Shown in pieces: positions 1 to 11,769 of a stretch of DNA of 64,000 nt (positions are counted from its first letter, which is position 1; each line of letters starts with the position of its first letter). A program made the position numbers and the translations under genes. Origin of the DNA: Zantedeschia hybrid cultivar (Eukaryota > Streptophyta > Magnoliopsida > Alismatales > Araceae); contig JARZZO010000014.1 in NCBI GenBank assembly GCA_030544215.1, positions 21,769,734 to 21,833,733 of the forward strand, read 5' to 3'. Under the pieces are notes generated by a model, which saw only the letters and a list, made by a program, of their open reading frames with translations, had not been told where the DNA came from and did not search any database.

Positions 1-2400
1 AGCATTTTAATATATTATTATATATAATACTAATATATATTATTATCTTACATTAGTAATATTAGTAAATATATTATTATATATAATAAAACAATATAGA
101 TTATTATCTTAAATTTGTATTAGTATTTACATTAGTAGTATTAGTACTTACATACTAGTATTCATACTAATACGCATTTGTACTACATCATGTTCATAAA
201 ATAATAATATAATATAATATCTAAAATAGTACTAATAAGCATCTTTAACATATTCTAATATTCTAATTACATGCTAATTATGTATATAAATAATTTTGCT
301 CATCTTTTATGCATGTAATTTCTACATTTCTAATTAAAACAAGTAACAGATGAAACATGAACAATAATCATAACTTGATATCATATTCTAACATTCATCA
401 TATTTTATGTTTTTCCTTTCTTTTTTTAATCTCTTATTAGTGGTAAATTATATTTTAATAGAAGTTATAATGAATGTGCAAAGTATAGAAACTATTCTTT
501 ACAAGCTATCATCATCGGATTTCAGGAGTGAGCCTTTTCTTTCTTTCTTTCTTTATGGACTGGCCAGTAACTCATAGTCGAACTTATCCTTCAACTCGAA
601 GTGACGAGGATAATCATTAACTAAAACTCATAATGGTGAGTAGGCTATCCCTTGATGCACCAACCACCCTACACCCTATCCAACTCAATAAGTCTCCGGA
701 AATCTACCGGGGAGGCTGGGAAGGGTTACTACAGCGTCCATACCCCAGCCTATGAGTGCACTCAAGCAAGAACTCTGTCATCTACCCGCCAAAGTCATGA
801 ACCTAGACTTTAGAACCGTAACCAAAGAAGGGATGCTCCGTTCCTCAACGTCACACATCGTTAAAGAGCTTTAATCCGTACGTCCCCTTATCCCCAGGAG
901 ACGTATCATCGTCCTACTAGCAATAATGTCACTTCTATAAAAAGAAGAAAACACTGCAGAAATCATCATTCTTTCGAAGGCTTCTATGCCTTTAATTCCA
1001 TTCTTTTATAATGGAGTACACCTCCTAATTCCACATTCTTTTAATCTCCTCCTTGGGATCATTATTGAAATAAGTTCTTCTTTCTTTTTTCACAATATAT
1101 CATAGATATATAATAATAGTATAATTATAAGTAGCACATGGAGTTTAAAGCTCCAATCCTCTATTCACTCGTAGCTCACATGAGCTTAGATGGACTCGGT
1201 CCATCATTCACATTCCTTTTCATAACAAAGACTTTCTACATTCATATTTAGGCATGCGAATCTACTTTTTGTGATGGGAAGACTCCAATTCGGAGTTGTC
1301 TCCCTGACTACGTTCATGTAGATTTTATCATGGCCTCATGACTCTTCTATTAACCAACAAACATGACATGCTTTCACTAGAAAAGCAATGTGAAATCAGA
1401 AGTAAAATAGTGTTGGAAACATGAGTTCATTTCACGCTATGACATGTTTAACAATTATCTTCATGTTTTATAAACTCTCCCTTGATTGCCCCTACTTTAG
1501 AAATAACTCGGACATAATCTTCCTTATAATCATGTATATTTCTATGTTCCACCGCCCCAAAAATCCAAAAATAAAAAAGAACAGCAGGTGTATCACAATA
1601 CCTCTCGGAAGAAAACCCGTGTAGGGAGATGCCCCACCCCCCCCGCCGCTCGCGCGTAGAACGAGGTGCCGCTGCAGCCCCAGGATGATGGAAATCCTCT
1701 GTTGCAGCTCCCTTCTTTGCCTTGAAACCTCCTCTTCTTGCAGCTTCTACAAACCCTCATCTTTTTTTTCTTATTCTTCTCACTCTAACCTCTACTTTCT
1801 CCTTCTTCCTCACCCTCAAAATCCCACTCTATCTCACTGTTTTCATTCATCTCTCACTGTCCAGCCCTCTTTCTCTCTCTAACCAGCCCTCTCTCTAACT
1901 CTCACAATCACTCTTTTTCTCTTTTTATTCTACTCACTCCCCTCTTCACTTTCTTCTTCTACCTCACTATCTATCTTACTCTCTTCCTCCTCTCACAGTT
2001 TTCTCTCTCTTTCTCTCTAACAGACTTCTCTCTCTCTCTGGCCTGCTCTATCTCTCTATCCCTCCCTCGCAGTCCCTCTCTTTCTCTCCCCCTGCTCTCC
2101 TTCTCTCCCTGCCCCTGCACCGCCCCCCTCTCTCCCTCTTTCTCTCTTTTTGCTGGCCAGCCAGCCTGCCCCCCTATATACAGGGTAGGTAGGCGGTTGG
2201 GAGCTAGGAAGGGAGAGGCGGCAGCCTCACTTGAGTGGTTGTCCTCATCCTTGTTTGGAATAATAGAAAAATAAATAAATAAGAGGTTTAGCCAATAAGG
2301 CTAAGCCAACTTCCGATCGGCTTTGGGCTTATCCTCAGGATGACTCATTAGTCATTACATGGGTAATGCAAAGTCTTATCCTTCTAATCATAAGAAAAGT
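1..2400. other. Repeat-rich non-coding DNA, no gene seen
   Basis: Positions 1-480 are very AT-rich, with TATTA/TAATA runs. Positions 560-960 are of mixed composition and resemble untranslated retroelement sequence. Positions 1740-2160 are a long pyrimidine-rich stretch (CTCT and TTCT runs) like the leader or LTR of a plant retrotransposon. I found no open frame with recognisable homology. Because the helicase gene at 3644-4642 reads leftward and is incomplete, this stretch is probably inside its third intron (inference). Confidence 0.4.
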
Positions 2401-3009
2401 CCTCAACATCCCCTACTTCTGTAGAACCCTAAGTTTTGTAAAAAAAATTGGAAGGTGACATGAAGTCACATTTCATTAAAGATAAAGAGAATACAAAGTG
2501 GGCCAAAGGCCAAGGCCATAGGCCAAACATCATGGCAAAGTGCCAACCCCCCAGGAAACAAAGAAAAGCAGACCCTAAGACTTCTATTATATTAAGGGGA
2601 TAAAATATAAGCTAACATAAGTGCCTCAGGGAGAATAAAATCAAAACAAAATGTCTTGACACTTAGAAGCCCTTGAAATAAGATCTCCTTCTGAAGCCTT
2701 CTAGATGTCAGCTGATCTTCCCCAATCTTTCACCCAATTGAGAGCTCTTTGGAGAATATTGAAAGGGTTTGAAAATTCCTGGTTGAATTTTCTATTATTC
2801 CTATCTAACCAGATAGACCACAGCATTGCTGGAAGAAACAGGTACCACATCTTGCTGTCAGTCTGATTAGGACACAAAATTGACCACATTTGCATGAGAT
2901 GAAGGCAGTCTATCGGTTCCACCCACTGAATCTTCAAGGCCTTAAAAAGGATCCTCCACTAAAAAGGATCCTCAACAGCCCCTAATTCTGTAGAACCCTT
3001 AGTTTTGTA
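2401..3009. repeat. 40-bp direct repeats flanking an insertion
   Basis: The 40 bases at 2401-2440 recur at 2970-3009 with three mismatches (both contain TTCTGTAGAACCCT). They bracket a 529-bp segment carrying a LINE-like coding tail. They look like a long, aged target-site duplication, although an older local duplication cannot be excluded. Confidence 0.6.
2441..2969 (-). mobile_element. 5'-truncated LINE-like fragment
   Basis: The minus strand at 2701-2937 encodes a C-terminal peptide with a tryptophan-rich pattern (LPAMLWSIWLDRNNRKF) typical of the region after the reverse transcriptase and zf-RVT domains of plant non-LTR retrotransposons. It is followed by about 260 bp resembling a LINE 3' UTR, with TTTAATGAAATGTGACTTC near its end. 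No reverse transcriptase core is present, so only the 3' end was inserted or survives. The expected poly(A) tail is not visible; the minus strand ends in a T run. The flanking 40-bp direct repeats support a single insertion event. Confidence 0.55.
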
Positions 3010-3643
3010 ATTAGTCCTTACATTTGGGAACTAAAGTAGAGGCGAATTCTCCCTTAGAGGATTTCTCCCTAAGATTAAGTTTTTTCATCCCCATGACATA
3101 TAACGGATTAGTAACTCGGAGAAACATACTTTTACTTTCAGGTCGAGGTCGATTAATGTAACTTTGCACTTTACATAAGTTAAGACCCCTTCTCAGCTTC
3201 ATTTCCTTCTTTTATTCGCATTCCTCCTATTCCAACGCCAACAGCAACTGGTTTTAAAGCAAGACTTGACTCACATATGCAATTGCCCCTCAATGAAAAG
3301 GACTCTAATTATATAACGTAATTAATAAAGGAGAAAAAAAGGACTTGAGAACAAACTTCATTTTGTTCTCACGCTCCAATGCAATTCTTTTTTCTTTTTT
3401 TTTCAAAGGAACATAGCAGCCTTTCACATCCCAGTGAACAACCCATACCAAAGCTAGACAAGCTATCAAAGTATAATTTTGCCTTAACCATTCCACATTT
3501 TCATTATTCTTATTTTTCAAAGCATACTATTTAGCAGTTATAACTGGGTAATTAGCACTGTAAAATGATTAAATTTCTCTGTCTAAGAAAAGTTACAGCG
3601 TATCCGGTGTGAATGGCAAGACAAGGATATATAGCACAGGTAC
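3010..3643. other. Helicase intron 3, proximal part
   Basis: Downstream of the third coding exon on the minus strand, starting at the donor GT at 3643-3642. Positions 3010-3240 look like retroelement untranslated sequence. I see no further helicase exon. Confidence 0.45.
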
Positions 3644-4642
3644 CTCATTCAGTTGTTCTTCCTTTTCCTGTTCTTCTTGTTGTTCCTGCTCCTCTTGTTG
3701 TTTCACATACTGCCTTATCCAGTCTGCTTGTGAAGGTTTGCTGAGATCTACTAGAGACTCCTCTTGCTTGCCTTTAATTCTAATAGACATCCCAAAATTC
3801 TCTTCCTTGGTTTCGTCAGATGGCTGAGTAGGAACCCAATTGTCTTGAGCCCTAGATATAACTTTGATAGACGTCTCTGCCACTATTAAATAAAAAGTCA
3901 GTGAACAGAAAATCAGAACTAGAAGAAAATGGCAGTGCAGGAAGCACTTTCATACCTTCATGTGCTGCGGCTATGGAACCACCACTAGAAAACTTCAACG
4001 GAAGCTCATCCCCTGGTAAATTAAAACATAGCCAGTCCAGAGCAGAGTCAAACGTTGCACCCTCCTGCAAATGAGCAGAAACTATTTAGTACGAACAACC
4101 CCAATAAAAGAGTGGCTGTCCCAAAATACACGAATTTCAAGAAGAAGTGTTAAAAGATTTGTCAAAAAATGAAAAACCAATCTACACTGACTGGTGCTTA
4201 TTCGAGAAACAAAGTGACCAATGTTTCGAAGAACAAATTAAATGTCAAAACATGAACCCTAAATACTTGAGAGTAACACCTAGAGATATCGAATTGTAAC
4301 GAAATCAGCTAAGGAAAGGGGTAAAAAGGAGGAGGAGCGAACAGCAAGAGCAGAAAGGGCGCGTTCTATCTGTTCGGAGGTGAAGCCTTCCAAGGACAGC
4401 TTGTCATAGACACTGCGGAGCTTCCTGGCCAGCTGTGCTCGGGAAACGCCCTCGTTGGGGTCGGGTGCTGGAGCGGGCGCCGGCCGCTCCGTGTTCATGA
4501 GTAAGCGCCGGAGCCGCCGTTCGTTCTCCGCCGATATCTGGAGCTTCGGAGCGGACTTCGCACCGGACGCTTGGGGCTTCCCCGCCTTTGCGGCATGTTT
4601 CTGCTTCTGCTGCTGCTGAGGCGGCTTCTTCTTGGGCGCCAT
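3644..4642 (-). CDS. DExH7: DExH7/DHX29-like ATP-dependent RNA helicase, first three coding exons (partial)
   Basis: Three exons can be joined: 4643 side ATG at 4642-4640 to 4343 (100 codons), 4064-3956, and 3882-3644, with GT donors, AG acceptors and matching phases (0, 1, 0). The start is the MAPKKK methionine, 62 bp inside the TATA box; an in-frame upstream ATG at 4699 lies too close to that box to be used. The protein begins with a lysine- and glutamine-rich tail, then KLQISAENERRLRRLL, a UBA-like segment ending in GFTSEQIERALSALA, then GATFDSALDWLCFNLP, and the last exon ends in a Q/E-rich coiled stretch after QADWIRQYV. This order matches the N terminus of plant DExH7, a DEAH/RHA-type helicase related to animal DHX29, which acts in translation initiation. 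The helicase core itself is not in the window. Family assignment is from recalled similarity and is fairly secure; the chloroplast location sometimes annotated for this family is doubtful. Confidence 0.85.
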
Positions 4643-4703
4643 GATCGGGGAGGAGTTGTACGAGATGGTAGGAACTAGGAAGGGCGGTGAGTGCGTCACA
4701 CGC

Positions 4704-4711
4704 TATTTATA
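4704..4711 (-). promoter_or_regulatory. TATA box of the helicase gene
   Basis: The minus strand reads CCCTATAAATAGCG, an almost ideal plant TATA box, 62 bp upstream of the ATG at 4642. This predicts a start of transcription near 4675 and a 5' UTR of about 35 nt. Confidence 0.75.
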
Positions 4712-5060
4712 GGGTTTGGGGAGAGCCGGTTTAGACGACCCTTATAGGTGACCCCCGACAGGACCATCGATTATTTAAACAAGGGCGCCTAGGCGGGAAG
4801 ATTCCTCCACCGTACCTGCACCCTTTCCCCCCATCCCGCGCTCCCCTTCTTCTTCTTCGCTCCCTCGGCGGCCACGCCGCTGCGCCGGCCGCACCCTCCC
4901 GTTCCCCTTCCTCCCTCGCCTCTCCGTCGGCCGGCAGCCGGGGTTGTCGGGCACCGCTTTTGCCACCACGGCGAGGGAAGTGCGGTCGAGTTCCTCCCGC
5001 CCGTTGGATACGGTGAGCCTCTCGTAATGACAGCGTTCCCATCCCTCTCAAGAAACTGCG
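4712..5060. other. GC-rich upstream region of the helicase gene
   Basis: This stretch is rich in CG and in GGC/CCG triplets, in sharp contrast to the AT-rich DNA beyond 5160. Open frames exist on the minus strand, but they are low-complexity Arg/Gly/Pro sequences without homology and are best explained by base composition. It is probably the proximal promoter. Confidence 0.5.
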
Positions 5061-7626
5061 TTTAAAAGACGCTGCTGACGTGCCCGCCGAAATATCCGCC
5101 CCAACACGAACAGCCGTTTCTTGCTCTCTTCCTCCTGCCTCCTCCTCGGTGTTCTATTTTGTTCCCTTCTTGTTTCTTATTTATTTGTCTCATTTTAATA
5201 GTAAAATAAATTATTCAAAACTATTTATATCAAATTATTTATATCAGGATAAGAAACATTTCATTTTAATAGTGTAAAATCTATCGACAGAATAAATAGA
5301 ATAAATAATTTTTAAGTCTTAGGTGAAATTATTTATTTAAATAATAAATAATTATGACGAGTATAATTAATTTTACGTATCAAAATAAAATTAATCTTAT
5401 TCACGGAATAAGAATATTATTCTTCTCTTATTTTGTTATCAAAGTTAGGAGTAGTTCTTCGTTAGTATTTTGGGTCTGCAGATGAGATGATGCTGGAGTG
5501 TTAGGGATTATTTGATGTTGCGTCAAATGTCATAATTGATACTGAAACACATACATCATTATATTAATTAAAGGTTCTACAATTATGTTATAGTACTCTT
5601 TTTATATCTTAGAGGGCCTAAATTGCTGAATTTCGATGCTCGTTTATTGTTTTTCAATTTGCGGTCTAAAACTACCAATAACCGAAATTAAGCATTTTAA
5701 ACTCGTAATGCCACACTTGAAAGCTTTGCTTTCATCACTTATAAACCCAAAAATTTAAGGTCGATATTTACGATATTTTACATAAAGGTCAATGACTGAG
5801 TGTTACTAGTTAGAGATACAAATAATAACACGATAATAGATTTGATTATTATAATGGGGCTGAAATTTCATTATTATCATTTCATTTTGTGATACGTTAC
5901 TATAAATATAAGATATTACTATAAATAATATGATGTTTATATCGTGTAATACTTGACGTACCATATGAGGTGCAACTATATTTTTTCTTTTTTTAAGGTT
6001 GTGTCTATCATGTCCATACAATCAAGGTTGCACGAATATGTCAGACATGATGGACTTGACCTTTAGAAAATAAAATAAAGTAAAAAAATTTAAATCCGTT
6101 TTCATAGCCTTGACAAGAATATGTTGCAGAAATCTAGATGTGACAACAAATATGTAAAAGCGTGACAAATACTTCATGAGCGTAATAAATATTATTGTCA
6201 CATCTATGAAATATTTGTCATCTCTAGGCATTCGTATACATATTTTTTAACGTAAAAGATATTTTATAGACATAACAAATACTTCGTTTACATGATAAAT
6301 AATATTTTTCACTTCTAAAAAGTATTTGCTATCCTTATGCATCCGTGTACAAATATTTTTTAGACACGACCATCATAATCAGAATACTGTAGCCATTAAA
6401 TGCTTGTCATTCAGAATTATTTGATCACTTGATCAGAGAATTCTCAGCATTAGTTGTACAGAAATTATGTCAAAAGTAATTGGCCAGATGAATGTGACAT
6501 TGGTAGAGACTTAAAAGGTGGGCCTTTTCCGTCTTCAAAGAATCCTAATTTGAGAATCACTGAAAATTCATTCGCCAGATGTTGGTAGTGGCTTAAAGGT
6601 GGGTTTTCTCGCATATTCTTTCAAGGATATGTACAAAAAGAATTTTAAATAACTTTACTGTTACAAAAGTACCTCTGTAATTTTCGTTCGTCAGTATTTT
6701 GTTAAGAAACTTTAACAGCAGCAGTAAAAAATCCATTTAAGTTGTTATCTAGCGTACATATTATGTGATGCAAAGTTATTATTATTATTATCTACGTCAC
6801 AGAGCCAACCGCCCTTGCACGTGTAGCACAATGCACAACTCTCTCTACCACATAGGGCCACTATGAACGGTTTTGCTCACCCACAGGTAGAAACATCATC
6901 CCATAGGACGTCTCGTTTGTGTTTGGACAGATTCTCTAGCGTTATTTATGGAATTATGATCCTCAGAGTGCAGGTAAGGAATAAGATAGGGGAGTTTCTC
7001 AAAACAACGCTTTACATTTTATTTTTTTTCATTTTTTAAGAAGACTTTTCTAGAAAAACTACATCTCTCCCTTCACAGTTTACACTTACCCAATCACATC
7101 CCCACTTGCACTTACAGGAACCCAACTCTTATTTATGACTTCTTACCGTTTGGAAATGGGCCTTCAGGAATAGGGATTTCCTCCTCAAACAAATCGCAAG
7201 TCCTCAATTTTTTCACCATCCGATTTCCCATCGGAAGGGGAAGAGACTCAAGCATGGGCCATCCGTGTTTCTAAGTGGAAAGGGGAACTTTTGAGGGAGC
7301 GGCAGGATTTTAGAGATTACTGTTACCTTTGCCAGTGGGGTTGTTTACCAATTCACCCGAGTAAAATGATAAAAAGATCCTAGTACACTGGTTTAACTCA
7401 GTTTTTCTCAAATGACAGATACAATCTTTCTAAATATGCCAATTCCGATATGGACCTCGGAAATCTGATTTCATTAAATGTTCAGGAAAACAAATCTTGC
7501 CAAATGCTAGTAGTCATTGTTGACTTTGACCCTGCTTAGTTGAGTTTACACACCGAACTAACTGAGTCAAACTGAATTATTTAGAAAACACATTGAACAA
7601 ACTTGCACTCACAGGCCAAGGGGTGA
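5061..7626. other. AT-rich intergenic DNA
   Basis: No credible coding frame. It includes a palindrome-rich repeat at 6050-6370 (listed separately). Positions 6780-7380 are of more balanced composition but show no recognised element. Confidence 0.5.
6050..6370. repeat. TGACAAAT-rich palindromic repeat, copy 1
   Basis: Contains alternating GTGACAAATA and TATTTGTCA blocks on the same strand, so the segment can fold on itself. A similar segment lies at 59870-60180 near the other end of the window. No clear terminal repeats or target duplication were identified. Confidence 0.5.
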
Positions 7627-8720
7627 CTGTAGACATCCGATTTTGGACGCTTCAGTGGTCTCAAGTTAAATATTCTCATATAATTCATGCCGTTTGAATT
7701 CAATTCACCAATGTTCAGTGCAATTAACGTCTAAATATCCAAATTTGAACCTCAATTTCGAAGTCTTCCTATTGGGTTAGGCCCAAGACCTAGATAGCAA
7801 TTGATACTGACATCAAGTTCATATGAACAGCAAGCCTTGCCTCCGTCTAGATCCACCGGACGGCAGGGTTCACTGCCGTCCATTGCACATTTGGTGGGTT
7901 GGTCGATTGCCCTCCTTTATTCTAGACGGCACTCCTCCATTCCGGCCACCACCCTCCACAACCACGCCACCCCCCACTCCATACGATCACCAAGACCACG
8001 AACCACCTTCCCTTGATCATCTCTCATTGGTCCATTCTCCAAAATAGAGATTTACACCTCAAAAATCTTATTTTTCCACCTTCCACTCTAAATACCCTAA
8101 GGGTGGCACCTATGGAAGGGGGTTGAAGTCTTGGAGGGTTGGGGCTGCGTGTTCCACGGGGAGATCCATAAAAGGGACGACCACACCTTAAGGAGAACTC
8201 GGAATTTATTTCTCCAACCTCTCTCCCTTATTTTCTTAGTCATTTTGCATGATTTCTCTTTCATTTTCCACCGCGGCATAATTTCACATGCATTCAAAAA
8301 GCATTTCTTTTAAAGTCCCATTCACATGCACACACTAGTATGCACGTAGTGTTCCTTTAGCACCCAATTTCAAAGAGGTTTAAACAAAAAATAGCAAGGT
8401 GAGTGGCCATAACACTTCCTCTCCCTTCCAAGACATCCATCTGGTGTGTCCTCCCACCAATTTTAGTTTAATGATCACTTTGCATGAATAGTTACTAACA
8501 TTTCATTAGTTCTAATTGGGTTTTCCTTGTGTGTTCATTGTAGGGAATTGCCTCTTGCTTGGCATTTGGAGCCCTTCATCCCAACTGACCAGTGGTGAAG
8601 GAGAGAAGAACTCACAACACTCTCGCTTCATCTCACAACCGTTCGATCATTCCAATCCCGAGCAGCACAGGAAGGTAAAATCTACTCCTGGCGATCGCAC
8701 ATTTTTCCACTAACCCCCTT
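7627..8720 (+). mobile_element. LTR-like segment (tentative)
   Basis: Starts with TGTAGACATCC, an LTR-like opening, and contains moderately GC-rich untranslated sequence with C/A-rich stretches. No partner LTR, primer-binding site or coding region was found, so this would be a solo LTR. The right end is not defined. The assignment rests on general appearance only. Confidence 0.2.
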
Positions 8721-8786
8721 CGTCTTAGTGTTGTAGCAGAGAAAGCACACTCCTACCCGTCTCAATTCAGCATGCATCCAAGGCCG

Positions 8787-8791
8787 CCCCC

Positions 8792-8822
<31 letters not shown>

Positions 8823-8823
8823 A
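8787..8823. repeat. Homopolymer C tract followed by AC repeat
   Basis: A run of 22 C residues at 8787-8808 is followed directly by about seven AC units and then an A run. The exact length may be affected by sequencing or assembly error. Confidence 0.9.
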
Positions 8824-10026
8824 CAAAAAAAAGTTTTCTTTTAGCTAATACATTGCCAGTTTAACTTTGTTTAAAGATATAGCTAATTATTCACACAATT
8901 ATTTTCAAAATCTGTACACATGTATTCTTTATTATATTTAGATTTTGTTCAAATATATGTAGAGAGAGAGAGATTTTTTTTAGTCCCTCAAATCTTCAAA
9001 TATTTCAAAAAAACCCCCATAATCTTCATAATTCCTTTCAACCCCCTTTAATCCTTTAACGTTACCCATAAAAGCCCTTCTGTTACTTTTCCCACCCTTT
9101 CGCTCTATAGATGTAACCAAACCATGGTTACACGAAAGTTACCACTTTGCTCTCACTAAAAGGCCATTCCCACCGAACACCCATCTCTCTCATCCATGTT
9201 TCTTCTCCCTTGTTGGAGTTAGGGCTTGTGGACAACTATGGGAAAGTGGCTTCATCGGCATGGTAGGTTCTCTCCGTCGAGGGCGAGGTGGGCAACCGCT
9301 CATCAGAGACAAAGGGGCTCCAAATGCATCTCCTTCCTCCACACCTGTTGGCTTCTTGTGATGACGCCAAGTGGGCCTTTGTTGGAACTAGGGCTCATGG
9401 ACTAAAGTGCATTGACGGCGAGGTGGGCTACAACTGACCATAAAGGAAGGGGCACATGCTAGTGGCTGCTCTGTGCTGACGCGAGGTAGGCTACAATGGT
9501 TTATTTTTCTTCCTCTGTGCCCATTCAGTTCACATCTTTTTTTTTTTGGTGGTCGGGAATGCACCTATGATGGGGCTATTGTCTTCTTTGCATTGCAGTT
9601 CCTCTGGGAAATTATTTGACCAGTACTTGGTGTAGCCTGAGCTACGTGCCTGGATAACAAGCTAGTTAGCTGCCATGATATGTGTCATGACAAATATCTT
9701 CTATATGATGACTACTTATGGTTACTAAAACTTGAATGCTTTGTATGACAATGTGTAATAGTTTGTATGTCATTTTTTTTAGTGTGTTAATGTGGTTTGA
9801 ATGATTTGAATGGCATGAACCTTGGTTTGTAAGGTGATAAGTGGTTTGAATGATTTGGACGGACAAGCTTAAGAGCATTTGATAGGCCTAAAGTCTTTTG
9901 ATTAGTTTGACAAGTTAAGAGTTTTGACAGGTTTGACAAGGTTGAGAGTTTTTTAGAGCTTTGATATTTGACAAGTAAATAGGTTTGTGCAGGTTGAATG
10001 GTTTGACAGGTTTCATTGACAGGGAT
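8824..10026. other. Intergenic DNA with degenerate TTTGA-type repeats
   Basis: Positions 9790-10020 carry many imperfect copies of GGTTTGA, TTTGACA and GATTTGA, probably a decayed minisatellite. The rest shows no gene. It ends at the left edge of the copia LTR. Confidence 0.45.
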
Positions 10027-10340
10027 TGTTGGGTTCTCGGGTTTCTCCGAATCTCCCTCGCAGCGGAAATAAAATTAAAAGCGGAGATCCGTTCCCGTTT
10101 CGAAAATCAAAATTCCGATAATCGGATTATCGAATCTTACCGTGTGCGGATTCGAATATGCAACCGTTCGGTTCCGTCGGTACTGTTGGGCTTCTCCAGA
10201 TCTCCCGCGCAGTTGAAATAAAATAAAAACGGAGATCCGTTCCTATTTCGAAAAATCTAAAAACCAGATTATTGGATAATCGGTTCTTACCGTGTGCGGA
10301 TTCGAATCCGCAACCGTTCGGTTCCGTCGGTGCGACACCG
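10027..10340. repeat. 157-bp tandem duplication at the LTR end
   Basis: Positions 10027-10183 and 10184-10340 are two diverged copies, both starting TGTTGGG and both ending GTTCGGTTCCGTCGG. The second contains the perfect 16-bp palindrome GCGGATTCGAATCCGC (10296-10311); in the first it is imperfect. The related LTR at 17857-18877 has only a single copy. Confidence 0.8.
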
Positions 10341-11727
10341 CAAGTCGCGCAAGCGCCCGGCCTCTAGCGGAGTCTACGCGATCTTCCTCGCGACGGATAT
10401 CCTCGCGTCCCTCGTTCTTCGCAGCCTACGAAACTTCCATCGATCGCCGCAACGATCGCCGCAACGCGCGGACGATTTCCCGTCAAACGGGAGTCGGAGA
10501 AACGTCGGAGCAAATCTGGATCTGTCTGGGACGCCAGAGAGAGAGAGAAACATAGGAGGGGCGGCTAGGGTTAGCAGCAGCTTGGCCTGCTCAGCCCGTT
10601 CGCTATATTTTATACTAACCGCGTTATTTTTCATAAAAACCCCAGATTTGTATAAAACCCACTTATTTATCCATCGCCTTGAGAATCATTTGCGTGTAAC
10701 CCTCTAGGCTCAATTACCAGTCCGGTTAATAGCCCAATAATCCAAGTGACTCTTCACTGGCTTTATTAATCAATTAATAACCCTTTTATTAATTAATTAA
10801 TCAATCGAATTGATGTCGCACATCGAATTCGATCGGGCCTTCGATCACGTTGGGTGCCAAGCAACACCGCGTGAACCCGGAAGGTATTGGGGTTAAGTAA
10901 CCCACTCTTGGAACCTTTCCGCCGACAGTTACCGCGTGGATATATAATCCTTCATTCGTACAATGTTCTCGAGTCAACTCAGGGTATGGCGTGCTGTCAA
11001 ACCCTAACCTGTCGGCTCACTTGGATTTGATGCCGCTGATAAATATCGGAAAACTCCTTTCCCGATATTATCGTTTGTCCTGACCAGGGACTTCCGCGCA
11101 TCCTTCCTTGAGCATTCTCTCTCTAAGTACTGAGAGCGAATAATTCCTTATTGACACACAATTCCCTTCGACGGTATTCCGCTGTATCCAATCCTTGGCG
11201 TTTTAGAATCCCGTGGCTAGAGATTCGTAAACTAAGGTCAAAGCACAGAAGTCCACCGACAAGGTGTCCTTGGTGTCTCAGGTTCGAGGACCATCCACGC
11301 AACTGCGACAATAGAATCAAGCTGGTTGACAGTGAGGTACAATACCATTTAGCGATTCAGTCGGATCAGTTCAGTGAACTCATTATCCAATGAGCACCTA
11401 CAGATTCGCCTTAGTGTCTCCACACAAGTGACTTATGAGATCAGTCACCCTCATCATATGAGCAGGAGTAATTTGTACTAATATGACCGGATATCCGATG
11501 TCCTTCTCGGATATCCTCCGACTAGAAACGATTAAGAATATGTGTTTAAGTGATCAGTCTCATTAGTATGATTTCATCATAATCTGATCACTATAGAACA
11601 TATTTACGGACTTCATTATGAAACGATAATTAATGCGATTTACACATAATGAATATTATGCCATTATATTAATAAATGAACGAGATTTACATAGTCAGAT
11701 TGGCTTGTAGGCCACCTAAAACTAACA
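10027..11727 (-). repeat. 3' LTR of a Ty1-copia element
   Basis: Read on the minus strand, the LTR starts TGTTAGTTTTAGG at 11727 and ends CCCAACA at 10027. Just outside its start lies a purine tract, AAGTGGGAGAT (11738-11728), the expected polypurine tract, and beyond that the pol reading frames run toward it. This fixes it as the 3' LTR of a minus-strand element. It is 1701 bp long, including an extra 157-bp tandem copy at its U5 end. Confidence 0.85.
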
Positions 11728-11769
11728 ATCTCCCACTTGGAGTAAAGTCAATCACCTTTATACAATAAG

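Noticed and set aside
4712..5060. Open frames rich in Arg/Gly/Pro upstream of the helicase gene
   Set aside because: They overlap a GC-rich promoter region, exist in several frames, and have no domain pattern.
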